Below are positions 7,603-16,604 of a stretch of 20,543 nt of DNA, piece by piece (position 1 is the first letter of the stretch; every line of letters starts with the position of its first letter). The notes below the pieces were generated by a model. It had not been told where the DNA came from and ran no database searches. It saw only the letters and a program-made list of their open reading frames with translations. Source of the DNA: Victivallales bacterium (lineage in GTDB: Bacteria; Verrucomicrobiota; Lentisphaeria; Victivallales; JAADHT01); NCBI GenBank assembly GCA_016930955.1, contig JAFGFR010000131.1, positions 1 to 20,543 of the forward strand. Reading direction: 5' to 3'. A program made the translations under genes and the position numbers.

Positions 7603-7620
7603 TGCGTTATCGATAACACA
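7603..7620. promoter_or_regulatory. LacI-type operator candidate
   Basis: TGCGTTATCGATAACACA is an 18-bp inverted repeat with one mismatched pair, containing the perfect 12-bp palindrome GTTATCGATAAC. The central CG and outer TG/CA fit operators of LacI-family regulators. It lies about 100 bp upstream of the regulator start, so autoregulation is the simplest inference; it could also affect the divergent gene. Confidence 0.55.
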
Positions 7621-7683
7621 ATACCGCGTCCCGCAAGCCATGTCAAGCATCAGGAAGGGATTTTTTCAGGGAATTTTTCTTTT

Positions 7684-7698
7684 GAGCCAGTTTCAAAA
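7684..7698 (+). repeat. Variant isolated arm of the 75-bp element
   Basis: GAGCCAGTTTCAAAA matches the first 15 bases of the arm consensus with one substitution (G for A at arm position 7), the same variant as at 2279-2292. No core or second arm is recognisable nearby. Confidence 0.5.
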
Positions 7699-7740
7699 TC
7701 ACACATTGCGCGGACAAGGGGAGTTTTTTCCCTTTGGCGA

Positions 7741-7768
7741 TTGAACAGATGCTTGATGCACCTATAGT
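7741..7768 (+). promoter_or_regulatory. Sigma70-like promoter of the Re-citrate-synthase-like gene
   Basis: TTGAAC (7741-7746) and TATAGT (7763-7768) are separated by 16 bases; TAGTAT at 7765 would give 18. Transcription would start near 7775, leaving a leader of about 60 bases before the ATG at 7837. This also argues against the upstream in-frame ATG at 7771. Confidence 0.5.
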
Positions 7769-7836
7769 ATATGTCTCTGGCATGCCATACGGGCTGTGCC
7801 GGCAATGATAGAATCCAGCAGAGACAGAGTGCAAGC

Positions 7837-9156
7837 ATGAATGAGAACGACTACGCTTTGAAAAACGTAAAGGAGCCCGAGCTTCTCAGGGACATATATC
7901 ACTTTGACAAGATTCCGGCCTTCAGGTTTGGCGGCGAGAAGGTCGAGATAAACATCCCGAAGGATATCTGGATCACCGACACGACCTTCAGGGACGGGCA
8001 GCAGTCACGGTCGCCATATACCGTTGAGCAGGTGGTCAAGATATTCGAGCTCATGAGCCGCATCGGTGGCGAGAGGGGTCTGATCAGGCAGACCGAGTTC
8101 TTCCTCTACGGGGAAAATGACAGGAAGGCCGTCGAGAAGTGCAGAGAGCTGGGGTTCAAGTACCCCGAGGTCACCTCGTGGATCAGAGCCGTGAAAAGGG
8201 ATTTCGAGCTGGTCAAGTCCATGCAGATAGCCGAGACCGGGATACTCACCTCATGTTCCGACTACCATATTTTCCTCAAGCTCAAGAAGAACAGAAGGCA
8301 GGCTTTGGACGGCTACAAGGAGGTCGTCACCGCAGCCCTGGAAAACAATGTCCTCCCAAGATGCCATCTCGAGGATATCACGCGTGCAGATATCCATGGT
8401 TTTGTCATACCGATGATAAACGAGCTTTACGAGATCAGCGGCGGAAAGGTCAAAATCCGCCTCTGCGACACCATGGGCTACGGTCTGCCCTATCATCAAG
8501 TTGATCTGCCGAGAGGCATACCGACGCTCATAAGCACAATCCTTGCCAATACAGACATGAAGCCCGAGCAGCTGGAATGGCACGGCCACAACGACTTCCA
8601 CAAGGTGCTGGCCAATGCGGTATGCGCCTGGCTATACGGCTGCTGCGCGGCCAACGGCACATTCCTCGGCTTCGGCGAGCGCACGGGCAACCCCCCGATT
8701 GAGGGGCTGGTCTTCGAGTGGATGGGCATCACCGGCGTGCATGAGGGGATTGACACCTGCGCGATCACCGAGGCTGCAAGGTTCTTCCGTGAGGAGACTG
8801 CTTGCAACATACCGTCGAACTATCCCTTCGTCGGGTCGGATTTCAACTCCACCAGCGCCGGTATCCACGCCGACGGGCTTTCCAAAAACGAGGAGATTTA
8901 CAACATCTTCAACACGGACAAGTTCCTCAACCGCCCGGCAAAGATAGCCGTCACAAATAATTCCGGGCTGGCAGGCATCGCTTACTGGCTATATACTCAT
9001 GTCGGCGAGCGTGCGGCCGGCATCAGAAAGGACCATCCAGGGCTGATCAAGGTCAAGGAGTGGATTGACGAGCAGTACGCCAACGGCAGGGTGACCAGCA
9101 TCAGCGAACAAGAGATGACGGAGCAGGTCAAACAGGTTCTTCCCGAACTCTTCTGA
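7837..9156 (+). CDS. Re-citrate synthase/homocitrate synthase-like DRE-TIM enzyme
   Basis: The product is 439 residues of the HMGL-like (DRE-TIM) superfamily, which condenses acetyl-CoA with 2-oxo acids. The DRE-type metal/base motif is DTTFRDGQQ (residues 48-56), the metal-binding HGHND is at 249-253 and the GERTGN motif at 280-285. The sequence (PEVTSWIRAVKRDFELVKSM, ETGILTSCSDYHIFLKL, FVGSDFNSTSAGIHADGL) is far from ordinary LeuA and resembles, from memory, the Re-citrate synthase group known from clostridia and sulfate reducers. It lacks the LeuA C-terminal regulatory domain. I chose the ATG at 7837 because the promoter lies just upstream of it; the frame extends to 7771. The dGTPase gene follows after 8 bp. 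Substrate assignment is an inference. Confidence 0.8.
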   Translation: MNENDYALKNVKEPELLRDIYHFDKIPAFRFGGEKVEINIPKDIWITDTTFRDGQQSRSPYTVEQVVKIFELMSRIGGERGLIRQTEFFLYGENDRKAVEKCRELGFKYPEVTSWIRAVKRDFELVKSMQIAETGILTSCSDYHIFLKLKKNRRQALDGYKEVVTAALENNVLPRCHLEDITRADIHGFVIPMINELYEISGGKVKIRLCDTMGYGLPYHQVDLPRGIPTLISTILANTDMKPEQLEWHGHNDFHKVLANAVCAWLYGCCAANGTFLGFGERTGNPPIEGLVFEWMGITGVHEGIDTCAITEAARFFREETACNIPSNYPFVGSDFNSTSAGIHADGLSKNEEIYNIFNTDKFLNRPAKIAVTNNSGLAGIAYWLYTHVGERAAGIRKDHPGLIKVKEWIDEQYANGRVTSISEQEMTEQVKQVLPELF

Positions 9157-9164
9157 AGGTCAAG

Positions 9165-10322
9165 ATGCTACGCAAACTGCAGGATCAATACGTTCATGAG
9201 GATGCGGATCTTGCCCCTTATGCGACTCATAATCTGAACAGTGCCGGCAGGAGGTTTGCCGAGCAGCCCCACCCGTTCAGGACCGATTTTCAGCGCGACC
9301 GCGACAGGATTTTGCACAGCCGGTCCTTCCGGAGGCTGGAATATAAGACCCAGGTTTTCCTAAATGCCTCTGGAGACCACCAGAGGACAAGGCTGACTCA
9401 CACAATCGAGGTCAGCGCGATAACACGCACTATCGCCAGGGCACTGCATTTGAATGAGGACCTCGCTGAGACCATAGCTCTCGCGCACGATCTTGGGCAC
9501 ACTCCCTTCGGGCATGCCGGGGAGTCTGCGCTGAACGAGCTTATGGCGCACCACGGTGGTTTCGACCACAACGACCAGGCGCTGGTTGTGGTTGACGAGC
9601 TGGAGCAGAAGTATCCCGACTACGACGGGCTGAACCTCACGTGGGAGGTCAGGTCCGGGCTGGTCAAGCACCGTTCGGCAAGGAACCAAGGCAAGCTCGA
9701 CAACGCGAAACTGCCCCCGTTTCCACATCTCGAGTCCCAGGTCGCGGACCTCGCCGACGACCTCACATACTACGGGCACGATGTCGATGACGGCCTCGAG
9801 GCGGAACTTATAGATGAACATATGCTCGCGAAAAACGAGATATGGCAAAAGGCCTGTCACAAGGCACGTCAACGCGGCATGGATTTGGTGGATGGAAGCG
9901 AGAAGTCCCGCGGATACACAGTAAGGTGCCTGATTGACATGATGGTCGAGAACGCGATACTGAACTCCAACCGCATGATAGATGAATCGGGGATATCCTC
10001 GGCGGATGCGGCACAGAGTCTCCCCGGAGGTCTGGTTGCCTTCGACAAAAATTTCTCGGACATGACAATGCAGCTCCGTGACTTTCTTTTCTCGAACATC
10101 TACCATCACCCGGAGATTTCAAGGGTAAACGACAATGCTGTGCAGAGGATGCGCGAGCTTTTTGATTTCTTCATCGGCAATCCAGAAGCACTGAGCAGGA
10201 CAACACAATTGAGGGCGGAAAAGGTCGGGCTGCACAGGGCAACCGCTGACTTCATCGCGGGCATGACCGACCGTTTCGCGCTGCTTGAGCACAGCAGGCA
10301 TTGCATTGGAAAACAACATTGA
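9165..10322 (+). CDS. dgt: dGTPase-like HD-domain triphosphohydrolase
   Basis: This 385-residue protein has the length and order of short, type II deoxyguanosinetriphosphate triphosphohydrolases, which cut dNTPs to nucleoside and triphosphate. The N-terminal RDRDRILHSRSFRRLEYKTQVF is the family hallmark. The HD metal site is visible as H79 (RLTHTIEV), H108-D109 (ALAHDLGHTPFGH) and a later aspartate in ADLADDLTYYGHDVDDG. The ATG at 9165 is 8 bp after the previous stop, and the aldolase/SDR gene starts 16 bp after its end. It appears to be a passenger in a metabolic operon, with a nucleotide-pool role inferred from the family. Confidence 0.92.
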   Translation: MLRKLQDQYVHEDADLAPYATHNLNSAGRRFAEQPHPFRTDFQRDRDRILHSRSFRRLEYKTQVFLNASGDHQRTRLTHTIEVSAITRTIARALHLNEDLAETIALAHDLGHTPFGHAGESALNELMAHHGGFDHNDQALVVVDELEQKYPDYDGLNLTWEVRSGLVKHRSARNQGKLDNAKLPPFPHLESQVADLADDLTYYGHDVDDGLEAELIDEHMLAKNEIWQKACHKARQRGMDLVDGSEKSRGYTVRCLIDMMVENAILNSNRMIDESGISSADAAQSLPGGLVAFDKNFSDMTMQLRDFLFSNIYHHPEISRVNDNAVQRMRELFDFFIGNPEALSRTTQLRAEKVGLHRATADFIAGMTDRFALLEHSRHCIGKQH

Positions 10323-10338
10323 TGAAAGGAGACAGGTC

Positions 10339-12252
10339 ATGTCGCTTGCAACTTTGACCAGATTGTCAAGACGTTTCGGGGGGGACAAGGACTATGTGCT
10401 CGCGGGAGGCGGGAATTCATCCTTCAAGGACAATAGTTTCCTTTACATAAAGCCCAGCGGGGTGTCTATGGCGGACATTGTTGAGAAAAATTTTGTCAAG
10501 CTGGACCGCGCGAAGATCGAGAAGGTATTCGAGATAGACTACTCCGACGACCCGGTTGTTCGCGAGGACAAGGTCAAGCTCATGATGGGCTTATGCGTCG
10601 TCCCCGGCACCGAAGGACGCCCCTCCGTCGAGGCTCCACTGCATCACTGCATATCATACAGGTACGTGCTTCACCTGCATCCAGCAAGAGTCAACGGTAT
10701 GACATGCGGCAGGAACGGTAAAATCCTTTGCAGCAAGCTTTTCCCCGATTCGCTATGGATTGATTTCATGGATCCCGGCTACGTCCTTTCGGTAAGGGCG
10801 ATGGAGGAGATCGGGAAGTTCGAGAAATCCCGCGGATACTGCCCGAAGATGATATTCCTGAAGAATCACGGCGTATTCGTCGGGGCCGACACATCTGCGG
10901 AAATTGAGGATATCTATTCACATGTCATGGGGACTCTTGAGGCGTTCTACAAGGAATCGAGAGTGCCCATCTCACTTTTCAAGGATCAGGTGGACAAGGA
11001 TTGCGTCATGGAGCTCGCGCCGATGCTGCGGTCCTTGCTCGCCAAGGGTGCAGACAGACGCATCATGGTCTCCGAGGGCTCCTTCAAGGTCGCTCCAGGC
11101 CCGCTGTCGCCGGACCACATCGTTCACGCGGGAGCCCACGCGCTTGAATGCACAAATCCTGGACAAGTCGGGAAAAAGCTCACCAAGTTCCGTGCGGATA
11201 ATGGATGCAACCCCACCGTGATATCCGTACCCGGCAAGGCGGTGCTCGTCTCCGGGGATACATACAAGGATGCAATGACCAGCCTTGGCCTTGCAAAGGA
11301 TGCCGCGCTGGTATTGCAGCTCACGAAGGCCTTCGGAGGCCCTGTTTTCCTCTCGGAAAAAGCACGCAAGTTCATAGAGAACTGGGAGGTGGAGTCATAC
11401 CGCAAGAAGAATGCCTCGGCATGCATCGAGGGCCCTTTGCGGTCGAAGGTGGCGGTCGTCACCGGAGGCGCACAGGGATTCGGACTCGGGATCGCTAAAG
11501 GCCTCGTGGAGGAAGGGGCAACTGTAGCCATAGCCGACTTGAACTTCAAGGGCGCCGCGAAGGCCGCGAAGGAGATCAACTCCAAATACGGTGACATGAA
11601 GGCTGTCCCGCTCGAGGTGAACATTTCAGATGAGAACTCAGTTCGCGACATGGTCAAACAGGCGGTGATGGCCTTCGGCGGGATAGACATATTCGTGGCC
11701 AACGCCGGCGTGCTCAAGGCCGGCTCGGTGAAGTCCTTCACCCGGATGGACTGGGATTTCGTCACAGACGTCAACTATACGGGGTACTTCCTCTGTGTCA
11801 AGCATGTGGCCGCAGTGATGTCCCGGCAGAACGCTTGCGGCGGCGACTGGACAGATATTGTCCAGATAAACTCCAAGAGCGGTCTGGTGGGCAGCAACAG
11901 GAACGCCGCATATGCTGCCAGCAAGTTCGGGACTATCGGGCAGACACAGAGCTTCGCGCTGGAGCTTGTCGAGGACAGGATAAAGGTAAACAGCATCTGC
12001 CCCGGGAATTACTTCGAGGGACCTCTGTGGAGCGACCCGGAAAAAGGGCTCTTCGTCCAATACCTCAAAAGCAAAAAAGTCCCCGGAGCAAAAAACATCC
12101 AGGATGTCAGGAGATTCTACGAATCCAAAATACCGATGGCGCGCGGATGTCTGCCCGAGGACGTCGTCAGGGCGATAGTCTATTGCGTCACGCAGAAATA
12201 CGAGACAGGTCAGGCCATTGCAGTTACTGGAGGACAGGTGCTGCTACACTAA
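10339..12252 (+). CDS. Bifunctional class II aldolase/short-chain dehydrogenase (RhaEW type)
   Basis: The product is 637 residues with two domains. Residues about 1-350 form a class II aldolase: GGGNSSFKDNSFLYIKPSG for phosphate binding, E98, and zinc ligands H112, H114 (HLHPARVN) and H177 (KNHGVFVG). Residues about 365-637 form an SDR: TGGAQGFGLG (about 375-384), NAGV, an INSKSG serine and Y525xxxK529. Such fusions cleave rhamnulose- (or fuculose-) 1-phosphate to DHAP and L-lactaldehyde and oxidise the latter. The ATG at 10339 follows AGGAG by 7 bases. The frame extends upstream to 10285 inside dgt, but that start lacks support. It is slightly shorter than the ~690-residue Bacillus homologue. 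No rhamnose isomerase or kinase is in the window. Confidence 0.9.
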   Translation: MSLATLTRLSRRFGGDKDYVLAGGGNSSFKDNSFLYIKPSGVSMADIVEKNFVKLDRAKIEKVFEIDYSDDPVVREDKVKLMMGLCVVPGTEGRPSVEAPLHHCISYRYVLHLHPARVNGMTCGRNGKILCSKLFPDSLWIDFMDPGYVLSVRAMEEIGKFEKSRGYCPKMIFLKNHGVFVGADTSAEIEDIYSHVMGTLEAFYKESRVPISLFKDQVDKDCVMELAPMLRSLLAKGADRRIMVSEGSFKVAPGPLSPDHIVHAGAHALECTNPGQVGKKLTKFRADNGCNPTVISVPGKAVLVSGDTYKDAMTSLGLAKDAALVLQLTKAFGGPVFLSEKARKFIENWEVESYRKKNASACIEGPLRSKVAVVTGGAQGFGLGIAKGLVEEGATVAIADLNFKGAAKAAKEINSKYGDMKAVPLEVNISDENSVRDMVKQAVMAFGGIDIFVANAGVLKAGSVKSFTRMDWDFVTDVNYTGYFLCVKHVAAVMSRQNACGGDWTDIVQINSKSGLVGSNRNAAYAASKFGTIGQTQSFALELVEDRIKVNSICPGNYFEGPLWSDPEKGLFVQYLKSKKVPGAKNIQDVRRFYESKIPMARGCLPEDVVRAIVYCVTQKYETGQAIAVTGGQVLLH

Positions 12253-12334
12253 AGCATATTGCCACCCGTGCTTGAAGAACCCGCATTCAGTGCTAAATTT
12301 GTAAAATCTAGATCCGTGATTCAGGAGAGGAGTT

Positions 12335-12916
12335 ATGAGATTGTCGTTCAGGAAGACTTTGATTGCTGGACTGGCGACCGGTGTCGCCGCTGTCTTCAGC
12401 GCATGTGTGACACCTGTAAACATCAGCGAGGCCCTCCAACTTCCGGAGTCTGCAAAGCTGTACACTTCATATAATATCTGGTATGAGATTCCATGGAACA
12501 TATCGTCCCTCAACTACCAGCGCGGAAAGATGATCCCCGTGGGGACCGAAATCAAGCTCCTCGGTGCCGACTCGTCAAAAATCCAGTTCCAGGTGCTGTC
12601 AACAGGAAACAGCTACACCATCGAATACCACGAGAAGTGGGCGATGAAGCCTGTGGAGGAGTTCCTCAAGGAGTTTGTTACGACTAAGGACCGTAGCGAG
12701 CAGACCGAGGGGATCTCCCCGGAGGTCAGAAAAAATATCCTCAACGGCATCGTCGAGAAAGGCATGACAAGAAATGAGGTCGAGATGGCCTTCGGCCCTC
12801 CTTCCCCGCACAGGACACCATCAAAAGACCTGTCGACATGGATATACTGGGACAGCCGTTTCGTGACGAAGAGGGTCATCTTCAAGGGTGACAAGGTGCT
12901 CGAGGTGCTGAGGTAG
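12335..12916 (+). CDS. Lipoprotein with BamE/SmpA-like C-terminal domain
   Basis: This 193-residue protein has a lipoprotein signal peptide: MRLSFRK, a hydrophobic stretch and a lipobox ending FSA-C24. The C-terminal part (GMTRNEVEMAFGPPSPHRTPSKD, then STWIYWDSRFVTKRVIFKGDKVLEVLR) has the pattern of BamE/SmpA-type domains, where a GMT-x-EV-x-x-x-G-P-P helix precedes a strand ending in F-x-x-x-x-V. The middle part (residues 25-125) is unrecognised but resembles an SH3-like beta fold. It is probably membrane-anchored in the periplasm. The ATG at 12335 follows AGGAGAGGAG. The UXS gene starts 4 bp after its stop, so the two are likely co-transcribed. Confidence 0.8.
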   Translation: MRLSFRKTLIAGLATGVAAVFSACVTPVNISEALQLPESAKLYTSYNIWYEIPWNISSLNYQRGKMIPVGTEIKLLGADSSKIQFQVLSTGNSYTIEYHEKWAMKPVEEFLKEFVTTKDRSEQTEGISPEVRKNILNGIVEKGMTRNEVEMAFGPPSPHRTPSKDLSTWIYWDSRFVTKRVIFKGDKVLEVLR

Positions 12917-12920
12917 CGCG

Positions 12921-13883
12921 ATGAGGAAAAGAACCACACTTATAGCTGGCGGCGGAGGGTTTTTAGGTTCACATCTCTGCGAGGTTCTTCTTGCCGAGAA
13001 CCATGATGTGATCTGTGTGGACAATTTCTACACCGGCTCGAAAAGCAATATCAGGCATCTGCTGTCCGATCCAGGGTTCGAGCTCATAAGACACGACATC
13101 ACATGGCCCCTGTATGTCGAGGTGGACGAGATATACAACCTTGCCTGCCCCGCATCACCTGTGCATTACCAGCACGACCCGATACAGACCACCAAGACCA
13201 GCGTCATGGGCTCCATAAACCTGCTCGGACTGGCCAAAAGACTCAAGGTGCCGATTCTTCAGGCCTCCACATCGGAAATCTACGGCGACCCCAATGTCCA
13301 TCCGCAGCCCGAAGAATACTGGGGCAACGTCAACCCAATAGGCCTGCGGAGCTGCTATGACGAAGGAAAGAGATGCGCCGAGACCTTGTTCTTCGACTAC
13401 AACAGACAGCTCGGAGTCGAGGTGAAGGTCGTGAGGATTTTCAACACCTACGGCCCGAGGATGCGCCCCGACGACGGCAGAGTGGTGAGCAACTTCATCG
13501 TCCAGGCCCTGAAAGGTGAGGACATCACCATCTATGGCGACGGATCGCAAACCCGGAGCTTCTGCTATGTCGACGATCTTGTGCGCGGCCTGGCGTCAAT
13601 GATGGAGACCCCGTGCGAGATCACAGGCCCGATAAACCTCGGCAATCCCGCGGAGTTCACCATAATGGAGCTGGCAGACAAGGTGATAGAAATGACCAAA
13701 TCCAAGTCAAAGATTGTTTTCCGGCCCCTCCCAGAAGACGACCCAGTGAGGCGGCGCCCGGATATATCAAAGGCCAAATCAATACTGAAATGGCACCCAT
13801 CCGTGCCCCTCGAGAAAGGCCTCGAAAAAACTGTTTCATATTTCTCCGGCATACTCACGAGCCAATTTCAAAACTCCGCGTGA
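12921..13883 (+). CDS. uxs: UDP-glucuronate decarboxylase (UDP-xylose synthase)
   Basis: This 320-residue extended SDR converts UDP-glucuronate to UDP-xylose, a precursor for surface polysaccharide. It shows GGGGFLG for NAD (residues 10-16), NLACPASPVHYQHDPIQTTKTSVMGS typical of UXS, STSEIYGDP (S118, E119), YDEGKR (Y146, K150) and GDGSQTRSFCYVDDLV. It starts 4 bp after the lipoprotein gene. The last nine residues (LTSQFQNSA) and the TGA are encoded by the left arm and core of the 75-bp palindromic element that begins at 13859, so insertion has replaced or extended the natural C-terminus. The catalytic domain is complete before that point. Confidence 0.94.
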   Translation: MRKRTTLIAGGGGFLGSHLCEVLLAENHDVICVDNFYTGSKSNIRHLLSDPGFELIRHDITWPLYVEVDEIYNLACPASPVHYQHDPIQTTKTSVMGSINLLGLAKRLKVPILQASTSEIYGDPNVHPQPEEYWGNVNPIGLRSCYDEGKRCAETLFFDYNRQLGVEVKVVRIFNTYGPRMRPDDGRVVSNFIVQALKGEDITIYGDGSQTRSFCYVDDLVRGLASMMETPCEITGPINLGNPAEFTIMELADKVIEMTKSKSKIVFRPLPEDDPVRRRPDISKAKSILKWHPSVPLEKGLEKTVSYFSGILTSQFQNSA

Positions 13884-13933
13884 ACCGCGTTGGGAGCGCA
13901 GGCGCGGCAGGCGGGTAGTTTTGAAATTGGCTC
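13859..13933 (+). repeat. Complete 75-bp palindromic element, copy A
   Basis: The element has perfect 17-bp inverted ends, GAGCCAATTTCAAAACT and AGTTTTGAAATTGGCTC, around a 41-bp GC-rich asymmetric core containing GGGAGCGCAGGCGCGGCAG. It matches the reverse complement of 20377-20451 at 63 of 75 bases and the decayed copy at 242-309. It is flanked by CAC on both sides (13856-13858 and 13934-13936), too short to prove a target duplication. Its first 25 bases encode the end of uxs. As a hairpin in RNA it would form at the 3' end of the uxs transcript. Confidence 0.9.
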
Positions 13934-13938
13934 CACCG

Positions 13939-13969
13939 AATCAAAAAAAAACTTGATTTTGTTTTTTTT
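13939..13969 (+). terminator. Weak intrinsic-terminator-like hairpin after uxs
   Basis: AATCAA, an A-rich 8-base loop and TTGATT form a 6-bp stem followed by TTG and eight T residues. The stem is AT-rich and therefore weak, but the large palindrome immediately upstream could assist termination of the lipoprotein-uxs transcript. It overlaps the -35 box proposed for the ABC ATPase promoter. Confidence 0.3.
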
Positions 13970-13980
13970 AATGCTATTTT
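13953..13980 (+). promoter_or_regulatory. Extended -10 promoter candidate for the ABC ATPase gene
   Basis: TTGATT (13953-13958) and TATTTT (13975-13980) have a 16-base spacer, and the -10 is preceded by TGC. The same TGCTATTTT box occurs upstream of the tRNA gene. The leader would be about 100 bases long and contains the inverted pair CTCTC/GAGAG (13988-14020 region) and a perfect palindrome at 14028-14039. Confidence 0.4.
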
Positions 13981-14027
13981 CCTGTCCCTCTCGCCGCGTG
14001 CTCGCTGCGCATGTGAGAGACGGCGGT

Positions 14028-14039
14028 TGCTGTACAGCA
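14028..14039. promoter_or_regulatory. Palindrome TGCTGTACAGCA, possible operator
   Basis: This perfect 12-bp palindrome lies about 50 bp downstream of the proposed promoter and 51 bp upstream of the ABC ATPase start. Position and symmetry suit a repressor site or a small RNA hairpin. No regulator gene in the window is clearly linked to it. Confidence 0.35.
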
Positions 14040-14090
14040 GGTGTTTAAGGTACTTGATTTTATTTATTTTTGAAAGCCCGGAGGCAAATT

Positions 14091-15191
<1,101 letters not shown>

Positions 15192-15202
15192 TCCTTCCTG
15201 GT

Positions 15203-15230
15203 TTGTTTTTGTCGGAAAGACTGCTATTTT
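15203..15230 (+). promoter_or_regulatory. Promoter candidate for tRNA-Phe
   Basis: TTGTTT (15203-15208), a 16-base spacer and TATTTT (15225-15230) with an extended TGC lie 24 bp upstream of the tRNA 5' end. The -10 box TGCTATTTT is identical to that proposed upstream of the ABC ATPase gene. Confidence 0.4.
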
Positions 15231-15253
15231 TTGGTTTTGTCGTCTGAAGATAT

Positions 15254-15329
<76 letters not shown>

Positions 15330-15332
15330 TTT

Positions 15333-16457
15333 TCACGAGAAGTCGAGGTATTTTGATGCCTTTGCGGCAAGCTTTCCATGGATGCCTATTGCCGGGAGAC
15401 GTTGTATCTGGTGATTTTTTCTTGCCGAGAGGATTTTCGCGACGGACACCGGGCCGATCCCGGGCACGAGCAGCAGGGACTCCTTGTCGGCACGGTTGAC
15501 ATGGACAGGGAAGAACTCCGGATGGCTGGCGGCCCAGGTCTGCTTGGGGTCGGTGTCCAGAGACAAGTTGCCTTCCTCGCCGTAGACCAGCTCGGAAGGG
15601 TCGAAATGATACTTGCGCAACAAAAAGTCGACTTGGTAGAGCCTGTGCTCGCGGTTTAGCCGGTCGTCGCCTGAAAGGGAGAATCCCTTCTCGCCAGGTA
15701 TGCTCCTCTCGCCCAGGCCCGGCTGATATGCCGAGAAATAGACCCTTTGGAAGTTCAGCCTGTTGTATATTCCCTCCATGTAGCGAACGATCTCGCGGTC
15801 GGTCTCGTCCGAGGCACCCACAACGAACTGGGTCGAGCACTTGACGGATGCATGTGGAGCACCTTTGCCTGTCGCCTCGGCGATATACTTCAAGGGCCGC
15901 ACGATGTCACGCTCGAAGTCCTTGCAGGCAGTGAGGTTCCGGAAATGCCTTGCACCAGGGACCTCGATGTTCAGCGAGACCGCCGAGGAGAGCCTGAGCG
16001 CCTCGTCAATGGCGGCCTCGGAGGCTCCCGGGATAACCTTTAGATGCACGTAGCCCCGGTAGTGGTACTTTTTCCGCAGCAAACTTGCGGCAGCGACCAG
16101 GCTTTCCATCGTGTGGTCTGCGTTCCCGGCCAACCCGGAAGTCAGGAAAATGCCGATCAGGCTTTGCCTGGCCAGATGCTCGATAAATAGTTTTGCGGCC
16201 TCGTCCGGGGTGAGAGTGCAGCGCCTGGCGTTGGCGTTGCTGCGCAAGGGGCAGTATCGGCAGTCGCTGGTGCAGCAGTTCGTCAGGAGGGTCTTGAACA
16301 TATATCCCCTGCCACCCGAGGCGAGCGGCACGGGATACAGCCAGCGTCCGCCATCAGCACGCTTACGGTGGCCGTCCTTGGATGTCCCGCAGGCACATGC
16401 CAGGTCGTACTGGGAGTCCTCGGAAAGGATTTTAAGTTTTTCCAAAGCGTCCGGCAT
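15333..16457 (-). CDS. Putative DNA modification/repair radical SAM protein with C-terminal HhH
   Basis: This 374-residue protein has the radical SAM cluster motif C62-x3-C66-x2-C69 (CTSDCRYCP) and a C-terminal helix-hairpin-helix, LLLVPGIGPVSVAKIL (about 331-346), which usually binds DNA. The combination, together with the N-terminal KLKILSEDSQYDLACACG and SAYQPGLGE segments, matches the family described as a putative DNA modification/repair radical SAM protein. In many genomes that family is paired with a uracil-DNA-glycosylase-related partner; no such partner is seen upstream or downstream here. The ATG at 16457 is preceded on the minus strand by a GAGGTGAGG ribosome site. It is convergent with the tRNA, 3 bp away. 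Confidence 0.88.
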   Translation of the reverse strand: MPDALEKLKILSEDSQYDLACACGTSKDGHRKRADGGRWLYPVPLASGGRGYMFKTLLTNCCTSDCRYCPLRSNANARRCTLTPDEAAKLFIEHLARQSLIGIFLTSGLAGNADHTMESLVAAASLLRKKYHYRGYVHLKVIPGASEAAIDEALRLSSAVSLNIEVPGARHFRNLTACKDFERDIVRPLKYIAEATGKGAPHASVKCSTQFVVGASDETDREIVRYMEGIYNRLNFQRVYFSAYQPGLGERSIPGEKGFSLSGDDRLNREHRLYQVDFLLRKYHFDPSELVYGEEGNLSLDTDPKQTWAASHPEFFPVHVNRADKESLLLVPGIGPVSVAKILSARKNHQIQRLPAIGIHGKLAAKASKYLDFS

Positions 16458-16604
16458 GTCCTCACCTCAATCAGACTTTTGAACCCGTGCGATCCGCCGT
16501 GAGGCGGCCTCATCGTCCTCGGATGCCTTAACCCCGACCCCGACGAGATCCACTGAATATCTACACTCCGAGCGACTATGATATTTTGTACCCGGCATTG
16601 CCAC

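Larger units (their letters stand above)
7506..7836. other. Divergent intergenic control region
   Basis: About 330 bp separate the start of the minus-strand regulator from the plus-strand Re-citrate-synthase-like gene. It contains a LacI-type palindrome (7603-7620), a variant element arm (7684-7698), an AAGGG/CCCTT inverted pair around a T-tract (about 7719-7738) and a sigma70-like promoter (7741-7768). I see no gene in it. The minus-strand promoter for the regulator is not obvious. Confidence 0.6.

Noticed and set aside
9360..10109. 249-codon minus-strand open frame opposite dgt
   Set aside because: Long antisense frames are common in GC-rich genes; dgt has all family motifs in the plus frame and fits the operon.
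10285..10338. Upstream TTG start for the aldolase/SDR gene overlapping dgt
   Set aside because: The ATG at 10339 has AGGAG 7 bases upstream and begins at the conserved domain edge.
13859..13933. The 75-bp element as a CRISPR repeat
   Set aside because: Copies are kilobases apart, in both orientations, with no regular spacers and no cas genes.
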